Assembly: GCF_002863225.1 (NCBI RefSeq)
Contig: NZ_PKEK01000063.1
Location: forward strand, 1-64,000
Source of the DNA: Mycobacterium sp.
GTDB lineage: Bacteria > Actinomycetota > Actinomycetes > Mycobacteriales > Mycobacteriaceae
DNA length: 64,000 nucleotides
Direction of reading: 5' to 3'
The notes beneath the pieces were generated by a model, which was not told the origin of the DNA, made no database searches, and saw nothing but the letters and a program-made list of their open reading frames with translations. This document shows, piece after piece, positions 35,425 to 44,650 of the stretch (its first letter is position 1; every line of letters begins with the position of its first letter). Both the position numbers and the translations under genes were made by a program.

Positions 35425-36678
35425 ATGGCCGCGACCCTGATCACGGGTGCGAGCGTATGGGACGGCATCTCCACACGGGCGCAACCACACCAGGTGTTGG
35501 TGCAAGACGGTCGGATTCGCCGCGTCGCCGAGGTGATCGACGCGCCGGCCGAGACGCGCGTGGTGGATCTGTCCGGGCACACCCTGACCCCCGGGTTCAT
35601 CGATTGCCACACCCACGTCACCCTGGCGCCGCCGGTCGGGCTGATGCAGGCTCTGGACTCGAGCACCGCCAAGGCGCTCAAAGCGCTGCCGGTGCTGCGC
35701 GCACTGTTGGACAACGGGTTCACCACGGTCCGCGACTTGGGTTGCGGCGACGTCGATTACCCCACGGTCGATCTTCGCAACGCGGTGGCGGCGGGACTCG
35801 TGACCGGTCCCCGGATGGTGGTGGCGCCGCACATCATCTCCGCTCGTGGCGGACACGGCGACTTCAGCGGCATGGTCGCCGACGAATACCAGGGGTGCTG
35901 CCGGAACCTGGAGTTGGCCTCGGCCGACGGTGACGACGAGATTCGGACCCGGGTCCGGCAGCAGGCCAGAGGCGGTGCCGACTGGATAAAGTTCAGTGCC
36001 ACCGGCGGTTTCGCCTCCCCGTCGGACGATCCCGGCCATGCCACCTACAGCCAGGAAGAGATGGACGTGCTGGTGGCCACCGCCCATGACCTCGACATTC
36101 CGGTCACTCCGCACAGTTACGGCGACGAGGGAATTCGGCGGGCCGTTCGGGCCGGTGTGCGCAGTATCGAGCACGGCAACCTCGCGTCCGCCGAGACGCT
36201 GACGATGATGCGGGACGCGGGGGTGTTCATGGTGCCGACCCAGTACGTCATCGTGTCCAAGGCGCGGCACGGCGATCAGGATCCGATGTGGGCCGCGCTG
36301 CCGGAGCACGCCCGCCGGAAATTCTCGAAATACCGTGGAGCACTGCTGGAGGCGGCCGAGAATCTGGCCGCCAGCGATGTCCGGATCGCATTCGGCACCG
36401 ACGCCGGAATGTTTCCGCATCACGACAATTGGCGTGAATTCCCGATGATGGTGTCGACCGGCATCACGCCACTGCGGGCATTACAGGCAGCCACCAGTGT
36501 GGCGGCCGAACTGCTGCGACTCGACGACGTCGGAGTGATCGCCGAAGGCAAGATCGCCGACCTCGTCGCGATGCCCGGTGATCCGTTCACCGATATCGAG
36601 GTCACCGGCCAGGTCGACTTCGTCATGAAAGACGTTGTGATCTACAAAGATCCGGCCACTAGCGACCACGCCGCCTAG
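35425..36678 (+). CDS. Metal-dependent amidohydrolase (imidazolonepropionase/prolidase-like)
   Basis: A 417-residue amidohydrolase. DCHTHV near residue 64 gives the HxH metal pair, and WIKFSATGG supplies the lysine that is carboxylated in binuclear members. TPHSYGD and IEHGNL give the two further histidines, and FGTDAG the catalytic Asp. It resembles Sgx/Xaa-Arg dipeptidases and related imidazolonepropionase-like hydrolases that act on amide or lactam bonds; the exact substrate is not readable. The ATG at 35425 is preceded by AAAGG 7 bases away; a GTG at 35416 is possible but poorly spaced. It follows the LCM methyltransferase and converges with dnaE1. Confidence 0.87.
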   Translation: MAATLITGASVWDGISTRAQPHQVLVQDGRIRRVAEVIDAPAETRVVDLSGHTLTPGFIDCHTHVTLAPPVGLMQALDSSTAKALKALPVLRALLDNGFTTVRDLGCGDVDYPTVDLRNAVAAGLVTGPRMVVAPHIISARGGHGDFSGMVADEYQGCCRNLELASADGDDEIRTRVRQQARGGADWIKFSATGGFASPSDDPGHATYSQEEMDVLVATAHDLDIPVTPHSYGDEGIRRAVRAGVRSIEHGNLASAETLTMMRDAGVFMVPTQYVIVSKARHGDQDPMWAALPEHARRKFSKYRGALLEAAENLAASDVRIAFGTDAGMFPHHDNWREFPMMVSTGITPLRALQAATSVAAELLRLDDVGVIAEGKIADLVAMPGDPFTDIEVTGQVDFVMKDVVIYKDPATSDHAA

Positions 36679-36693
36679 CGCTGTCCGTCGAGT

Positions 36694-36709
36694 GCCCGGC
36701 CAGTCGGGC
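36694..36709. terminator. Weak hairpin between convergent amidohydrolase and dnaE1
   Basis: GCCCG at 36694-36698 and CGGGC at 36705-36709 can form a 5-base stem with a 6-base loop in the 86-base convergent gap. There is no U-tract. It may help end transcription from both sides, but stems of this size are common by chance. Confidence 0.25.
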
Positions 36710-36764
36710 GATCGACCCCGACCGCCCCGCACGCCGGGCGCTCGGCCGTAGTGCGCCTAGCCGG

Positions 36765-39700
36765 TTAGCCCAGGCACCCCGGGCCGAGGAGCGCTTTGAG
36801 GTCGCCCATCAGCGCCGGCGACATGGTCACCCGTAGCGCGGCGTCCAACTCCAACGTGGTGACCCGATCGCCGCTGAGCAGCCGCAGGTGCACCTGTGAC
36901 GTGCCGGGGTGTTGCGCCAGAACCTGTTTGAGTGCGGTCACCTTGTCGATGGTGCATTGACGGGTCGGCAGGCTCACCGCCAGCGGGCGGTTCACCTGCG
37001 CGTTGCTGAAGTCGGGCACCACCAGGTCGTTGGCGATCAGCGAGATCCGGTCGTCGCGGATGGCGACCTTCGCGGTCACCAGCACCACGGTGTCGTCGAT
37101 GACGTCGGCGCCGAACGCGGAATAGGTGTGCGGGAAGAACATCACCTCGATGCCACCGGTGAGATCTTCCAATTGGGCTGAGGCCCAGGGCATTCCATTC
37201 TTGTTCACCCGCCGGTTCACCGAAGCCAGGATGCCGCCGACCTTCACCATGGTCTCGTTGGCGACATCACCGTCCAGGATCGCCGGAATCGGAGTGTCGA
37301 CCTGGGTGGCCAGCAGATGCGCTACGCCGTTCAGTGGATGCCCGGACACGTACAGCCCCAGCATTTCGCGTTCCAGGGCGAGCTTGTGTTTGTCGTCCCA
37401 TTCCTCGTCGGGGACGCGGATGGTGAACACCGCATCGGCACCCGCTCCCCCGTCATCCGGGTCGCCGCCGAACAGGTCGAATTGCCCCATCGCCTCGGCC
37501 TTTTTGGTGCCGAGCACCGATTCCACCGCGTCGGTGTGCACCAGGAACAACCCTTTGCGCGGGTGCTTCAGCGAGTCGAAGGCGCCGGCTTTGATCAGCG
37601 ACTCGGTGACCTTCTTGTTGCACGCGGCGATGTCGACCTTGTTGAGGTAGTCCGAGAAGTCGGTGTAGTTGCCCTTGTGGGTGCGGGTATTGATCAGCGA
37701 GGCAACGACATTCGCGCCGACGTTGCGTACCGCGCCGAGGCCGTAGCGAATGTCGGTGCCCACCGAGGCGAAGTTCAGGCCGGATTCGTTGACGTCCGGC
37801 GGCAGCACGGTAATACCGAGTTTGCGGCAGTCGGCCAGATACACCGCGGCCTTGTCCTTGTCGTCACCGACCGAGGTGAGCAGCCCGGCCATGTATTCGC
37901 CGGGATAGTTGGCTTTCAGATAGGCGGTCCAGTACGACACCAGGCCGTAGCCGGCCGCGTGCGACTTGTTGAACGCGTAGTCGGCGAACGGCAGGATGGT
38001 GTCCCACAGCGCTTTGATGGCCTTGGCTGAAAACCCGTTGGCCTGCATGCCTTCTGAGAAGCCTTCGAACTCCTTCTCCAGCACTTCGCGCTTCTTCTTG
38101 CCCATCGCCTTGCGCAAAATGTCTGCTCGGGCGAGCGAGTAGCCGGCCACCTTTTGCGCGATGCGCATGATCTGTTCCTGATACACGATCAGGCCGTAGG
38201 TCTCGGCGAGCACCTCGCGCAGCGGCTCCTCGAGCTCCGGGTGGATCGGCTTGATCGCCTGCCGGCCGTTCTTGCGGTCGGCGTAGTCGTTGTGGGCGTT
38301 CATCCCCATCGGGCCGGGGCGGTAGAGCGCCAGCACGGCGACGATGTCCTCGAACCCGGTGGGCTGCATGCGGCGCAGCAGGTCGCGCATCGGCCCGCCG
38401 TCGAGCTGGAACACTCCCAGCGTGTCGCCGCGGCCCAGCAGTTGGAAGGTGGCCGGGTCGTCGAGGGCGACCGACTCCAGGTCGAGGTCGATGCCGCGGT
38501 TCTCTTTGATGTTGACCAGCGCGTCGCCGATGATGGTCAGGTTGCGCAACCCGAGGAAGTCCATCTTCAGCAGGCCGATGGCCTCGCACGACGGGTAGTC
38601 CCAGCCGGTGATGACCGCACCGTCCTGCGCCCGCTTCCACAACGGGATCACGTCGGTCAGCGGCTCGCTGCTCATGATCACCGCGCAGGCGTGCACGCCG
38701 GAGTTGCGGATCAGGCCTTCCAGGCCGCGGGCGGTCTGGTAGATCGTGCGGACGTCGGGGTCGGTGTCGATCAGGCCGCGGATCTCGGCGGCCTCTTTGA
38801 AACGCTCGTGGTTGGGGTCGGTGATCCCGGACAGCGGAATGTCCTTGGCCATGATCGCCGGCGGCAGTGCCTTGGTGATCCGGTCGGCGATCGCGAAGCC
38901 CGGCTGTCCATAGTGGATTCGGGCGGAATCCTTGAGTGCCGCTTTGGTTTTGATGGTACCGAAGGTGATGACCTGCGCGACCCGGTCCTGCCCCCACTTC
39001 TCGGCGGCGTAGCGGACCATTTCACCGCGCCGGCGGTCGTCGAAGTCGATGTCGATATCGGGCATCGACGCGCGCTCGGGGTTGAGGAACCGCTCGAAGA
39101 GCAGTCCGTGCTCGATCGGGTCGATGTCGGTGATGCCGAGGCTGTAGGCCACCAGCGATCCGGCCGCCGAGCCACGCCCGGGGCCCACCCGGATGTCGAC
39201 TGAGCGGGCGTAGTTGATCAGGTCGGCGACGATCAGGAAGTACGACGGAAAACCCTTGTCGCAGATGACTTCGATCTCGTAGGCGGCACGCTCGGCGTAG
39301 CCGTCCGGCGTCGCGTCGGGGAAACGGCGGCGCAGTCCGGCCGCCACCTCGTGCCGCAACCACGACGCCGGGTCGTGGCCCTCGGGCACCGGGAACACCG
39401 GCATCCGGTCCTTGGGTGCCCAGACCTCGGCGTAGGAGCTGACCCGCTCGGCGATCAGCAGGGTCGAGTCGCATGCGCCGGGGACTTCGCCGTCCCAGAG
39501 CTCGCGCATCTCGGCGGCCGACTTGAGGTAGTAGCCGTCACCGTCGAATTTGAACCGGGCCGGATCGGTCAGCGTCTTACCGGTCTGCACGCACAGCAAC
39601 GCCTCGTGGTTGTGTGCGGCGTCCCGGGTGACGTAGTGGCAGTCGTTGGTGGCCAGCGGCGGAATGTTCAGCGCACAACCGATTTCCAGCAGCCCGTCGC

Positions 39701-40304
39701 GCACCCGGCGTTCGATGGACAGGCCGTGGTCCATCAGCTCCAGGAAGAAGTTCTCGGGCCCGAAGATCTCCCGCCACTTGGCCGCCGCCTCCAGCGCCTC
39801 GCGGTGATGGCCGAGCCGCAGCCGGGTCTGCACCTCACCGGACGGGCAGCCGGTGGTGGCGATGATGCCGCTGGCGTTCTCAGCGATCAGCTCGGCGTCC
39901 ATCCGCGCCCACTTGCCGAGCTGACCCTCGAAGGACGCCAGCGACGACAGCTTGAACAGGTTGCGCAGGCCGGTGGCGTTCTCGGCGACCATCGTCATGT
40001 GCGTGTAGGAGCCGCTACCGGAGACGTCGTCGCTCTTCTGTCCCGGGTCTCCCCACAGGATGCGCTTGGTCTCGAAGCGGGACGCCGGCGCGATGTAGGC
40101 CTCGATGCCGATGATCGGCGTGATGCCGGCGGCGGTGGCCCCGTTGTAGAACTCGCTGGCGCCGAACATGTTGCCGTGGTCGGTCATCCCGATGGCGGGC
40201 ATCTGCAGCCGTTGCGCCTCTGCCAGCATCGGCGAGACCTTCGCGGCACCATCCAACATCGAGTATTCGGTGTGGTTGTGCAGGTGCACGAACGACTTGC
40301 TCAT
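36765..40304 (-). CDS. dnaE1: DNA polymerase III alpha subunit DnaE1
   Basis: The replicative polymerase, 1179 residues. An N-terminal PHP domain (HLHNHTEYSML at the start, TDHGN, ATNDCHYV) keeps its metal ligands, consistent with the intrinsic 3'-5' proofreading exonuclease known for mycobacterial DnaE1. The polymerase active site has Asp416 and Asp418 in PDIDIDF and Asp582 in KMDFLGLR. A helix-hairpin-helix region lies near 900-960, and an OB-fold (residues 1010-1090) is followed by the C-terminal tau-binding part. ATG 40304 matches the family start. The gene order around it is that of Rv1547. Upstream lie only 75 bases before the mmpL stop. Confidence 0.98.
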   Translation of the reverse strand: MSKSFVHLHNHTEYSMLDGAAKVSPMLAEAQRLQMPAIGMTDHGNMFGASEFYNGATAAGITPIIGIEAYIAPASRFETKRILWGDPGQKSDDVSGSGSYTHMTMVAENATGLRNLFKLSSLASFEGQLGKWARMDAELIAENASGIIATTGCPSGEVQTRLRLGHHREALEAAAKWREIFGPENFFLELMDHGLSIERRVRDGLLEIGCALNIPPLATNDCHYVTRDAAHNHEALLCVQTGKTLTDPARFKFDGDGYYLKSAAEMRELWDGEVPGACDSTLLIAERVSSYAEVWAPKDRMPVFPVPEGHDPASWLRHEVAAGLRRRFPDATPDGYAERAAYEIEVICDKGFPSYFLIVADLINYARSVDIRVGPGRGSAAGSLVAYSLGITDIDPIEHGLLFERFLNPERASMPDIDIDFDDRRRGEMVRYAAEKWGQDRVAQVITFGTIKTKAALKDSARIHYGQPGFAIADRITKALPPAIMAKDIPLSGITDPNHERFKEAAEIRGLIDTDPDVRTIYQTARGLEGLIRNSGVHACAVIMSSEPLTDVIPLWKRAQDGAVITGWDYPSCEAIGLLKMDFLGLRNLTIIGDALVNIKENRGIDLDLESVALDDPATFQLLGRGDTLGVFQLDGGPMRDLLRRMQPTGFEDIVAVLALYRPGPMGMNAHNDYADRKNGRQAIKPIHPELEEPLREVLAETYGLIVYQEQIMRIAQKVAGYSLARADILRKAMGKKKREVLEKEFEGFSEGMQANGFSAKAIKALWDTILPFADYAFNKSHAAGYGLVSYWTAYLKANYPGEYMAGLLTSVGDDKDKAAVYLADCRKLGITVLPPDVNESGLNFASVGTDIRYGLGAVRNVGANVVASLINTRTHKGNYTDFSDYLNKVDIAACNKKVTESLIKAGAFDSLKHPRKGLFLVHTDAVESVLGTKKAEAMGQFDLFGGDPDDGGAGADAVFTIRVPDEEWDDKHKLALEREMLGLYVSGHPLNGVAHLLATQVDTPIPAILDGDVANETMVKVGGILASVNRRVNKNGMPWASAQLEDLTGGIEVMFFPHTYSAFGADVIDDTVVLVTAKVAIRDDRISLIANDLVVPDFSNAQVNRPLAVSLPTRQCTIDKVTALKQVLAQHPGTSQVHLRLLSGDRVTTLELDAALRVTMSPALMGDLKALLGPGCLG

Positions 40305-40379
40305 AGGGACGCCAGTCTATGACCGGACACCGACGCGCACCCGGCGTGTCGCGGAGTGTGTCGTGCCGCCAAACAACAT

Positions 40380-43331
40380 TTAGGAGCGCAGTGCGACGGT
40401 GTCGGCGTCGCTGACGGCGTGCTTGCCGCTCGGGCCGATCTCGTCGGTGGGGTCGCCGGACGTTTCCGGCGCGGATGCCGGCTTCGGCGCCTGCTTCCGC
40501 GGTGCGGGGAGCGGCGGCTTGGACGGCCACCAGTTCCACTTGCCGACCAGCACCGCGACCGCGGGCACGGTGATGGTGCGCACCAGGAAGGTGTCCAGCA
40601 GCAGTCCGACCCCGATGATGAAACCGCATTGCACCAGGGTGCTGATGCTGGCGAACAGCATGCCGAACATCGAGGCGGCGAAGATGACGCCGGCAGCGGT
40701 GATCACACCACCGGTCGAGCGCACGGTCTGGATGACACCGGAGCGAATCCCGTGCGGCGACTCCTCGCGCAGCCTCGAGATCAGCAGCAGGTTGTAGTCG
40801 GCGCCCATGGCGACCAGCACGATGAAGGTCAGGCCGGGGATGCTCCAGGTCAGCGACTGACCGAGGATGAACTGGAAGACGATCACGCCGATGCCGAGCG
40901 CCGACAGATACGAAAGCACCACGGACGCAATCAAATACAGCGGTGCGATCACGGCGCGCAATATCGCCACCAGGATGAAGAACACGATCAGGATGGTCAT
41001 CACGATGATGAGGTTGATGTCGTCGCCGTAGTAGGCACGGGTATCGCGAAGCATCGCGGTGACACCCGACGCGGAGATCGACGCCGCTTTCATCATCGGG
41101 CGGGGATGCGGCCCGCGAGCCGCGTCGGTGATCTGGCGGATCTGGTTAAACGCCTCGGTGGCGAACGGGTTGAGGTTGGTCTGCACCAGGTATCGCGCGG
41201 TGTGCCCGTCCGGTGAGATGAATGCGGTCAGCGCGCTGTTCAGACCTCCCCCGGTCTGCGAGGTGTCTTTGATCAGCGCCTTGACCTCATCGATCATCTG
41301 CTGGATGGCCTCGGCGTAGGTGTGCGCGTCCTTTGTCGGCGGGGCACTGCCGGCGTTGCCTGGGCCGTCGTTGCTCAACGAGCGCAGCTCGGTTCGGGCG
41401 TTCTCGACGATCCGGCGCACCTCCCGCGACGCCGCTTCGATGGACGGCTCGTCGGGGAACGACGACAACTGCTCGGCGAATTCGGACATCTTCTTCAGCG
41501 CACCGCCGTCGCGGTTCGCGGTTGCGACCACGTCGAGCACCGTCACCGGCGTCGCGCCGACGGTGTTCGCGATCTCGGCGATGTCGACCGACATCGCGAA
41601 GCCGAGTCCACGCACGGTGTCGATGAACGTCCTGGTGTCGTCGACCGGCTTCTCCGCGGCCGGCGGCGCGGTCGGCAGGGTCACCCCGGGCGGCAGATCG
41701 AGGCTACTGAGATCCGGTGTGAGATCCACGTTTCCGGAGCTGGACACTGAATACAACAGCGCGGCGACGTTCGGGAACCCCTCCGCACCTTCGAGGTCCT
41801 TGTTACCGCCCTGGCTGCCCTTGTCGCGCCGGGGCAATGCGCTCCCGTCGGCCGCGTGCTTCTTGTCGTCCGATTTCGCCGACGGCACCGGAGCGGGGCG
41901 GATTGCCGCGATGTCGGGCAGTTGGCTGACCCGCTGCTCCATCTGCTTCAACTCGACCAGGGCGGGACGCTTGCGGAGGTCTTCGGTCGACTGGACGACC
42001 AGATACTCCGGGATGGTCGCGTTCAGCGGAAAGTGTTCCGACAAAGTGGCGTAGCCGACGGCGCTTTCGACTGAGGACGGCAGGGTCTTGCTGTCGTCGT
42101 AGTTGAAGCGGGCGAACATCGCGCAACCGGCGAGGATCAGCAGCACGGTGAGGCTGCCGGCCAGATGGATCACCGGCTTGCGCACCAGGCGGATTCCGGT
42201 GACCCGCCAGAAGTGGCCCGTGAGATCGCGACGCGGCTTGATCCAATTGCGCCGTCCGGCAAGGACCATCAGCGCCGGCAGGAACGTCACGGCCGCGCAC
42301 AACGCCACCGCGATGGAAATGGCCAACGCCGGACCGACGTTCCGGAACGCTCCCAGCTTGGTGAAGATCATCCCGAGGAAGGTGACGGCCACCGTCGCCG
42401 CGGACCCGGCGATGACCTTGCCGATCGACGTCAGCGCCTTCTCGACGGCTTCGTCGGAGTCCAGGCCCTGCCGCAGATAGTCGTGATATCGGCTGATCAG
42501 GAAGACCGCGTAGTCGATTCCCGCGCCGAACATCATCGTGGTCATCAGCGTGATGGTCTGGGTGGAGACGCCCAGGCCGAGTTGGGCGACGCCGGAGACC
42601 AACGCTTGCGCGACACCCACCGAGACACCGATGGTGACCAGCGGCAGCATCATGGTCAGGAAATTGCGGTAGATGACGAAGAGGATGACCAGAACCATCA
42701 CCACGACGGCAGTCTCGATGACGTGCATGTCGCGGATGCCGATGTACATCAGGTCGTCGCCGGTGGCCGCGGGACCGGTCAGATGCGCGGTCAGCGTCGA
42801 GCCGTCGACGGACTTTTTGACGATCTCGGCGACCCGGCCGAAGCCCTCGTGCAGCTCAGGTGTGCCGACGCCGCCGGACAACACCATCGGCAGGTACCAG
42901 GCTTTGTGATCCTTGCTGGTCATCGCCTCGCGTAGGGCCGGAGTGCGGACGAAGTCCTGCAGCATGACGATGTCGTGGGTGTCCGGTCGCAGATTGGTGG
43001 CCAGCGCGCGGTAGGTACTCAGATCAGAAGGGTTGAGCCCGTTGTCGTCGGTAAGGACGACCAGCAGCACGTTCTCGTTCTCCGACCCGGATTGGTGGAA
43101 CGCCTCGGAGATCTGGCGGGTCGTCTCCAGCACCGGGGCGTCGGACGGCAGAATCGGAACCGGACGCTTGGCCGCCATCTCGGTCAACGACGGGAACGTC
43201 ACCGACAGCACAGCCGTCAGCGCGATCCAGAATCCGATGACCGCCCAGGGCCAGCGCCGCACGCACACGCCGATCCAGCCGAAGACACCTGTGCCATCAG
43301 CAACCGTCGCTCTACGAGCCCCCCGTAACAC
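40380..43331 (-). CDS. MmpL-family RND transporter
   Basis: A 983-residue inner-membrane transporter with twelve helices in two repeats, each holding a large periplasmic loop. The proton-relay Asp-Tyr pairs are visible in FGAGIDYAVFLISRY (first half) and MGADYNLLLISRLREE (second half). The long second loop contains a Lys/Asp-rich low-complexity stretch (SDDKKHAADG). MmpL proteins export lipids or siderophores in mycobacteria. No mmpS gene, no polyketide synthase and no acyltransferase lie beside it, so the cargo is unknown. The start is GTG 43331; no better start is seen nearer to the first helix. Confidence 0.92.
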   Translation of the reverse strand: MLRGARRATVADGTGVFGWIGVCVRRWPWAVIGFWIALTAVLSVTFPSLTEMAAKRPVPILPSDAPVLETTRQISEAFHQSGSENENVLLVVLTDDNGLNPSDLSTYRALATNLRPDTHDIVMLQDFVRTPALREAMTSKDHKAWYLPMVLSGGVGTPELHEGFGRVAEIVKKSVDGSTLTAHLTGPAATGDDLMYIGIRDMHVIETAVVVMVLVILFVIYRNFLTMMLPLVTIGVSVGVAQALVSGVAQLGLGVSTQTITLMTTMMFGAGIDYAVFLISRYHDYLRQGLDSDEAVEKALTSIGKVIAGSAATVAVTFLGMIFTKLGAFRNVGPALAISIAVALCAAVTFLPALMVLAGRRNWIKPRRDLTGHFWRVTGIRLVRKPVIHLAGSLTVLLILAGCAMFARFNYDDSKTLPSSVESAVGYATLSEHFPLNATIPEYLVVQSTEDLRKRPALVELKQMEQRVSQLPDIAAIRPAPVPSAKSDDKKHAADGSALPRRDKGSQGGNKDLEGAEGFPNVAALLYSVSSSGNVDLTPDLSSLDLPPGVTLPTAPPAAEKPVDDTRTFIDTVRGLGFAMSVDIAEIANTVGATPVTVLDVVATANRDGGALKKMSEFAEQLSSFPDEPSIEAASREVRRIVENARTELRSLSNDGPGNAGSAPPTKDAHTYAEAIQQMIDEVKALIKDTSQTGGGLNSALTAFISPDGHTARYLVQTNLNPFATEAFNQIRQITDAARGPHPRPMMKAASISASGVTAMLRDTRAYYGDDINLIIVMTILIVFFILVAILRAVIAPLYLIASVVLSYLSALGIGVIVFQFILGQSLTWSIPGLTFIVLVAMGADYNLLLISRLREESPHGIRSGVIQTVRSTGGVITAAGVIFAASMFGMLFASISTLVQCGFIIGVGLLLDTFLVRTITVPAVAVLVGKWNWWPSKPPLPAPRKQAPKPASAPETSGDPTDEIGPSGKHAVSDADTVALRS

Positions 43332-43408
43332 CCGGTCAGGCTACCGCCGTTGGCTGTGGATAGCGGCCCTTCGGGCGAGGTGAGTTCGCGGCGACCTGCG
43401 AGGCCGGG

Positions 43409-43840
43409 CTAGCCGTACAGCTCGACGAACTGCTTCAGCGACTTCTCCACGTCGCCTTTGACGGCGCGGGCCGCGGTCGCGCCCACTGGGCCGAACAGCG
43501 CCCGCCCACCCAAATCGAGGCGTATGCCCAGCTTCGAGCCCGTTTTGGTGGGTGAGACGCTGAGCGTGACGGTGTATTTGGCACCGCCTTTGCCCGATCC
43601 GGACAGCGCGATCCGGTTCGGCGGCTCCCAGGTGGTGACCGTCCAGGTCACTCGATTGCGGAAACCTTTGGCGCGGGCCACTCCCACGATCTGGGTGCCT
43701 TCGCCGAGCTCGTCGGGGAGGTCGCTGCGCCAACCCTCGTGCATGGTCAGCCAATCGCCGAGCTGGGTCAGGTCGGAGACTCGTTCCCACATGTCCTGCG
43801 GGCGCATCGGCACTTCGGCCGTGACGTCGACTTTGGCCAT
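43409..43840 (-). CDS. SRPBCC/polyketide-cyclase-like lipid-binding fold protein (Rv1546-like)
   Basis: A 143-residue START/SRPBCC-fold protein with the opening AKVDVTAEVPMRPQDMWERVSDL, typical of these helix-grip proteins, which bind hydrophobic ligands in a central cavity. Its length and neighbours match Rv1546. The ATG overlaps the stop of the upstream reductase by one base (TGATG), giving an operon of Rv1543-, Rv1544- and Rv1546-like genes. A carrier or chaperone of the product of the two reductases is a reasonable guess, not shown by sequence. Confidence 0.88.
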   Translation of the reverse strand: MAKVDVTAEVPMRPQDMWERVSDLTQLGDWLTMHEGWRSDLPDELGEGTQIVGVARAKGFRNRVTWTVTTWEPPNRIALSGSGKGGAKYTVTLSVSPTKTGSKLGIRLDLGGRALFGPVGATAARAVKGDVEKSLKQFVELYG

Positions 43841-44643
43841 CAGTGGCTGGGCCCGCCGCGGAAGCGATTGCCGAGCCGCAGACCGGGCAGCAGCAGGGTG
43901 CGCGGCATGTACCGGCCACCGATGCTGACGGCTTTGGGCACCAGGCCGGGAACCACGCTGCGCTTGCCCTCGACCATTCCGGCGATGGCCGCCTCCGCGA
44001 CGTCGTGCGGCGACACCTGGGCGATCGGGATGCTGAAGCGCTCCGCGTTGGCGATCTCGCCCCACTCGGTCGGCACAGGTCCGGGGCACAGCACCGTCAC
44101 CGACACACCCGTTCCGCTCAGCTCTTCGTGTACCGCCTCCGAGAAGGTCTGCACGAAAGCCTTGGTCGCCGAGTAGACCGCCATGTACGGCATGGGCTGG
44201 AAGCCGGCGATCGAGGCGATGTTGAGCACCGCTCCGGCTCCCCGCTCGACCATGCCGGGCAATGCGGCATGGGTGAGCTCCATCAGGGTCAGCGAATTCA
44301 GTACCACTTCTTCGCTTTCCCGCTCGACCGGCAGGTCTTGGAAGACTCCGCTGGTGCCGAATCCGGCGCTGTTGCACAGGCCGGCGATCGACTCACCACG
44401 CAGGCGTTCGGAAAGCGGTTGGCGCGCATCGGCATCGGACAAGTCGAGGGGCAGCACCTCGGCGCCGACCGAGAATTGCGAACCCAGCTCGTCGGCGAGC
44501 TCGTCCAGTCGCTCCTTGCGGCGCGCCACCAGCACCAGGGGGTAGCCGCGGCGGGCCAGCCCGCGGGCCAGCTCGGTGCCGATACCCGAGGAGGCGCCGG
44601 TGATGACGATGGGCGCCTGATTGGTCGGTTTAGGAAGACTCAT
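43840..44643 (-). CDS. Short-chain dehydrogenase/reductase (Rv1544-like)
   Basis: A 267-residue classical SDR. TGASSGIG near residue 16 binds NADP(H), with VARRKERLDEL as the cofactor-specificity region. YSATK holds the catalytic Tyr-Lys, preceded by NIASIAGF with the Ser. It resembles DltE-like ketoacyl reductases and Rv1544. ATG 44643 was chosen because MSLPKPTNQAPIVITG places the glycine motif normally and GTGAGG precedes it. It begins 7 bases after the upstream reductase ends, so it is part of a tight three-gene operon. Confidence 0.9.
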   Translation of the reverse strand: MSLPKPTNQAPIVITGASSGIGTELARGLARRGYPLVLVARRKERLDELADELGSQFSVGAEVLPLDLSDADARQPLSERLRGESIAGLCNSAGFGTSGVFQDLPVERESEEVVLNSLTLMELTHAALPGMVERGAGAVLNIASIAGFQPMPYMAVYSATKAFVQTFSEAVHEELSGTGVSVTVLCPGPVPTEWGEIANAERFSIPIAQVSPHDVAEAAIAGMVEGKRSVVPGLVPKAVSIGGRYMPRTLLLPGLRLGNRFRGGPSH

Positions 44644-44650
44644 GTTCGCC

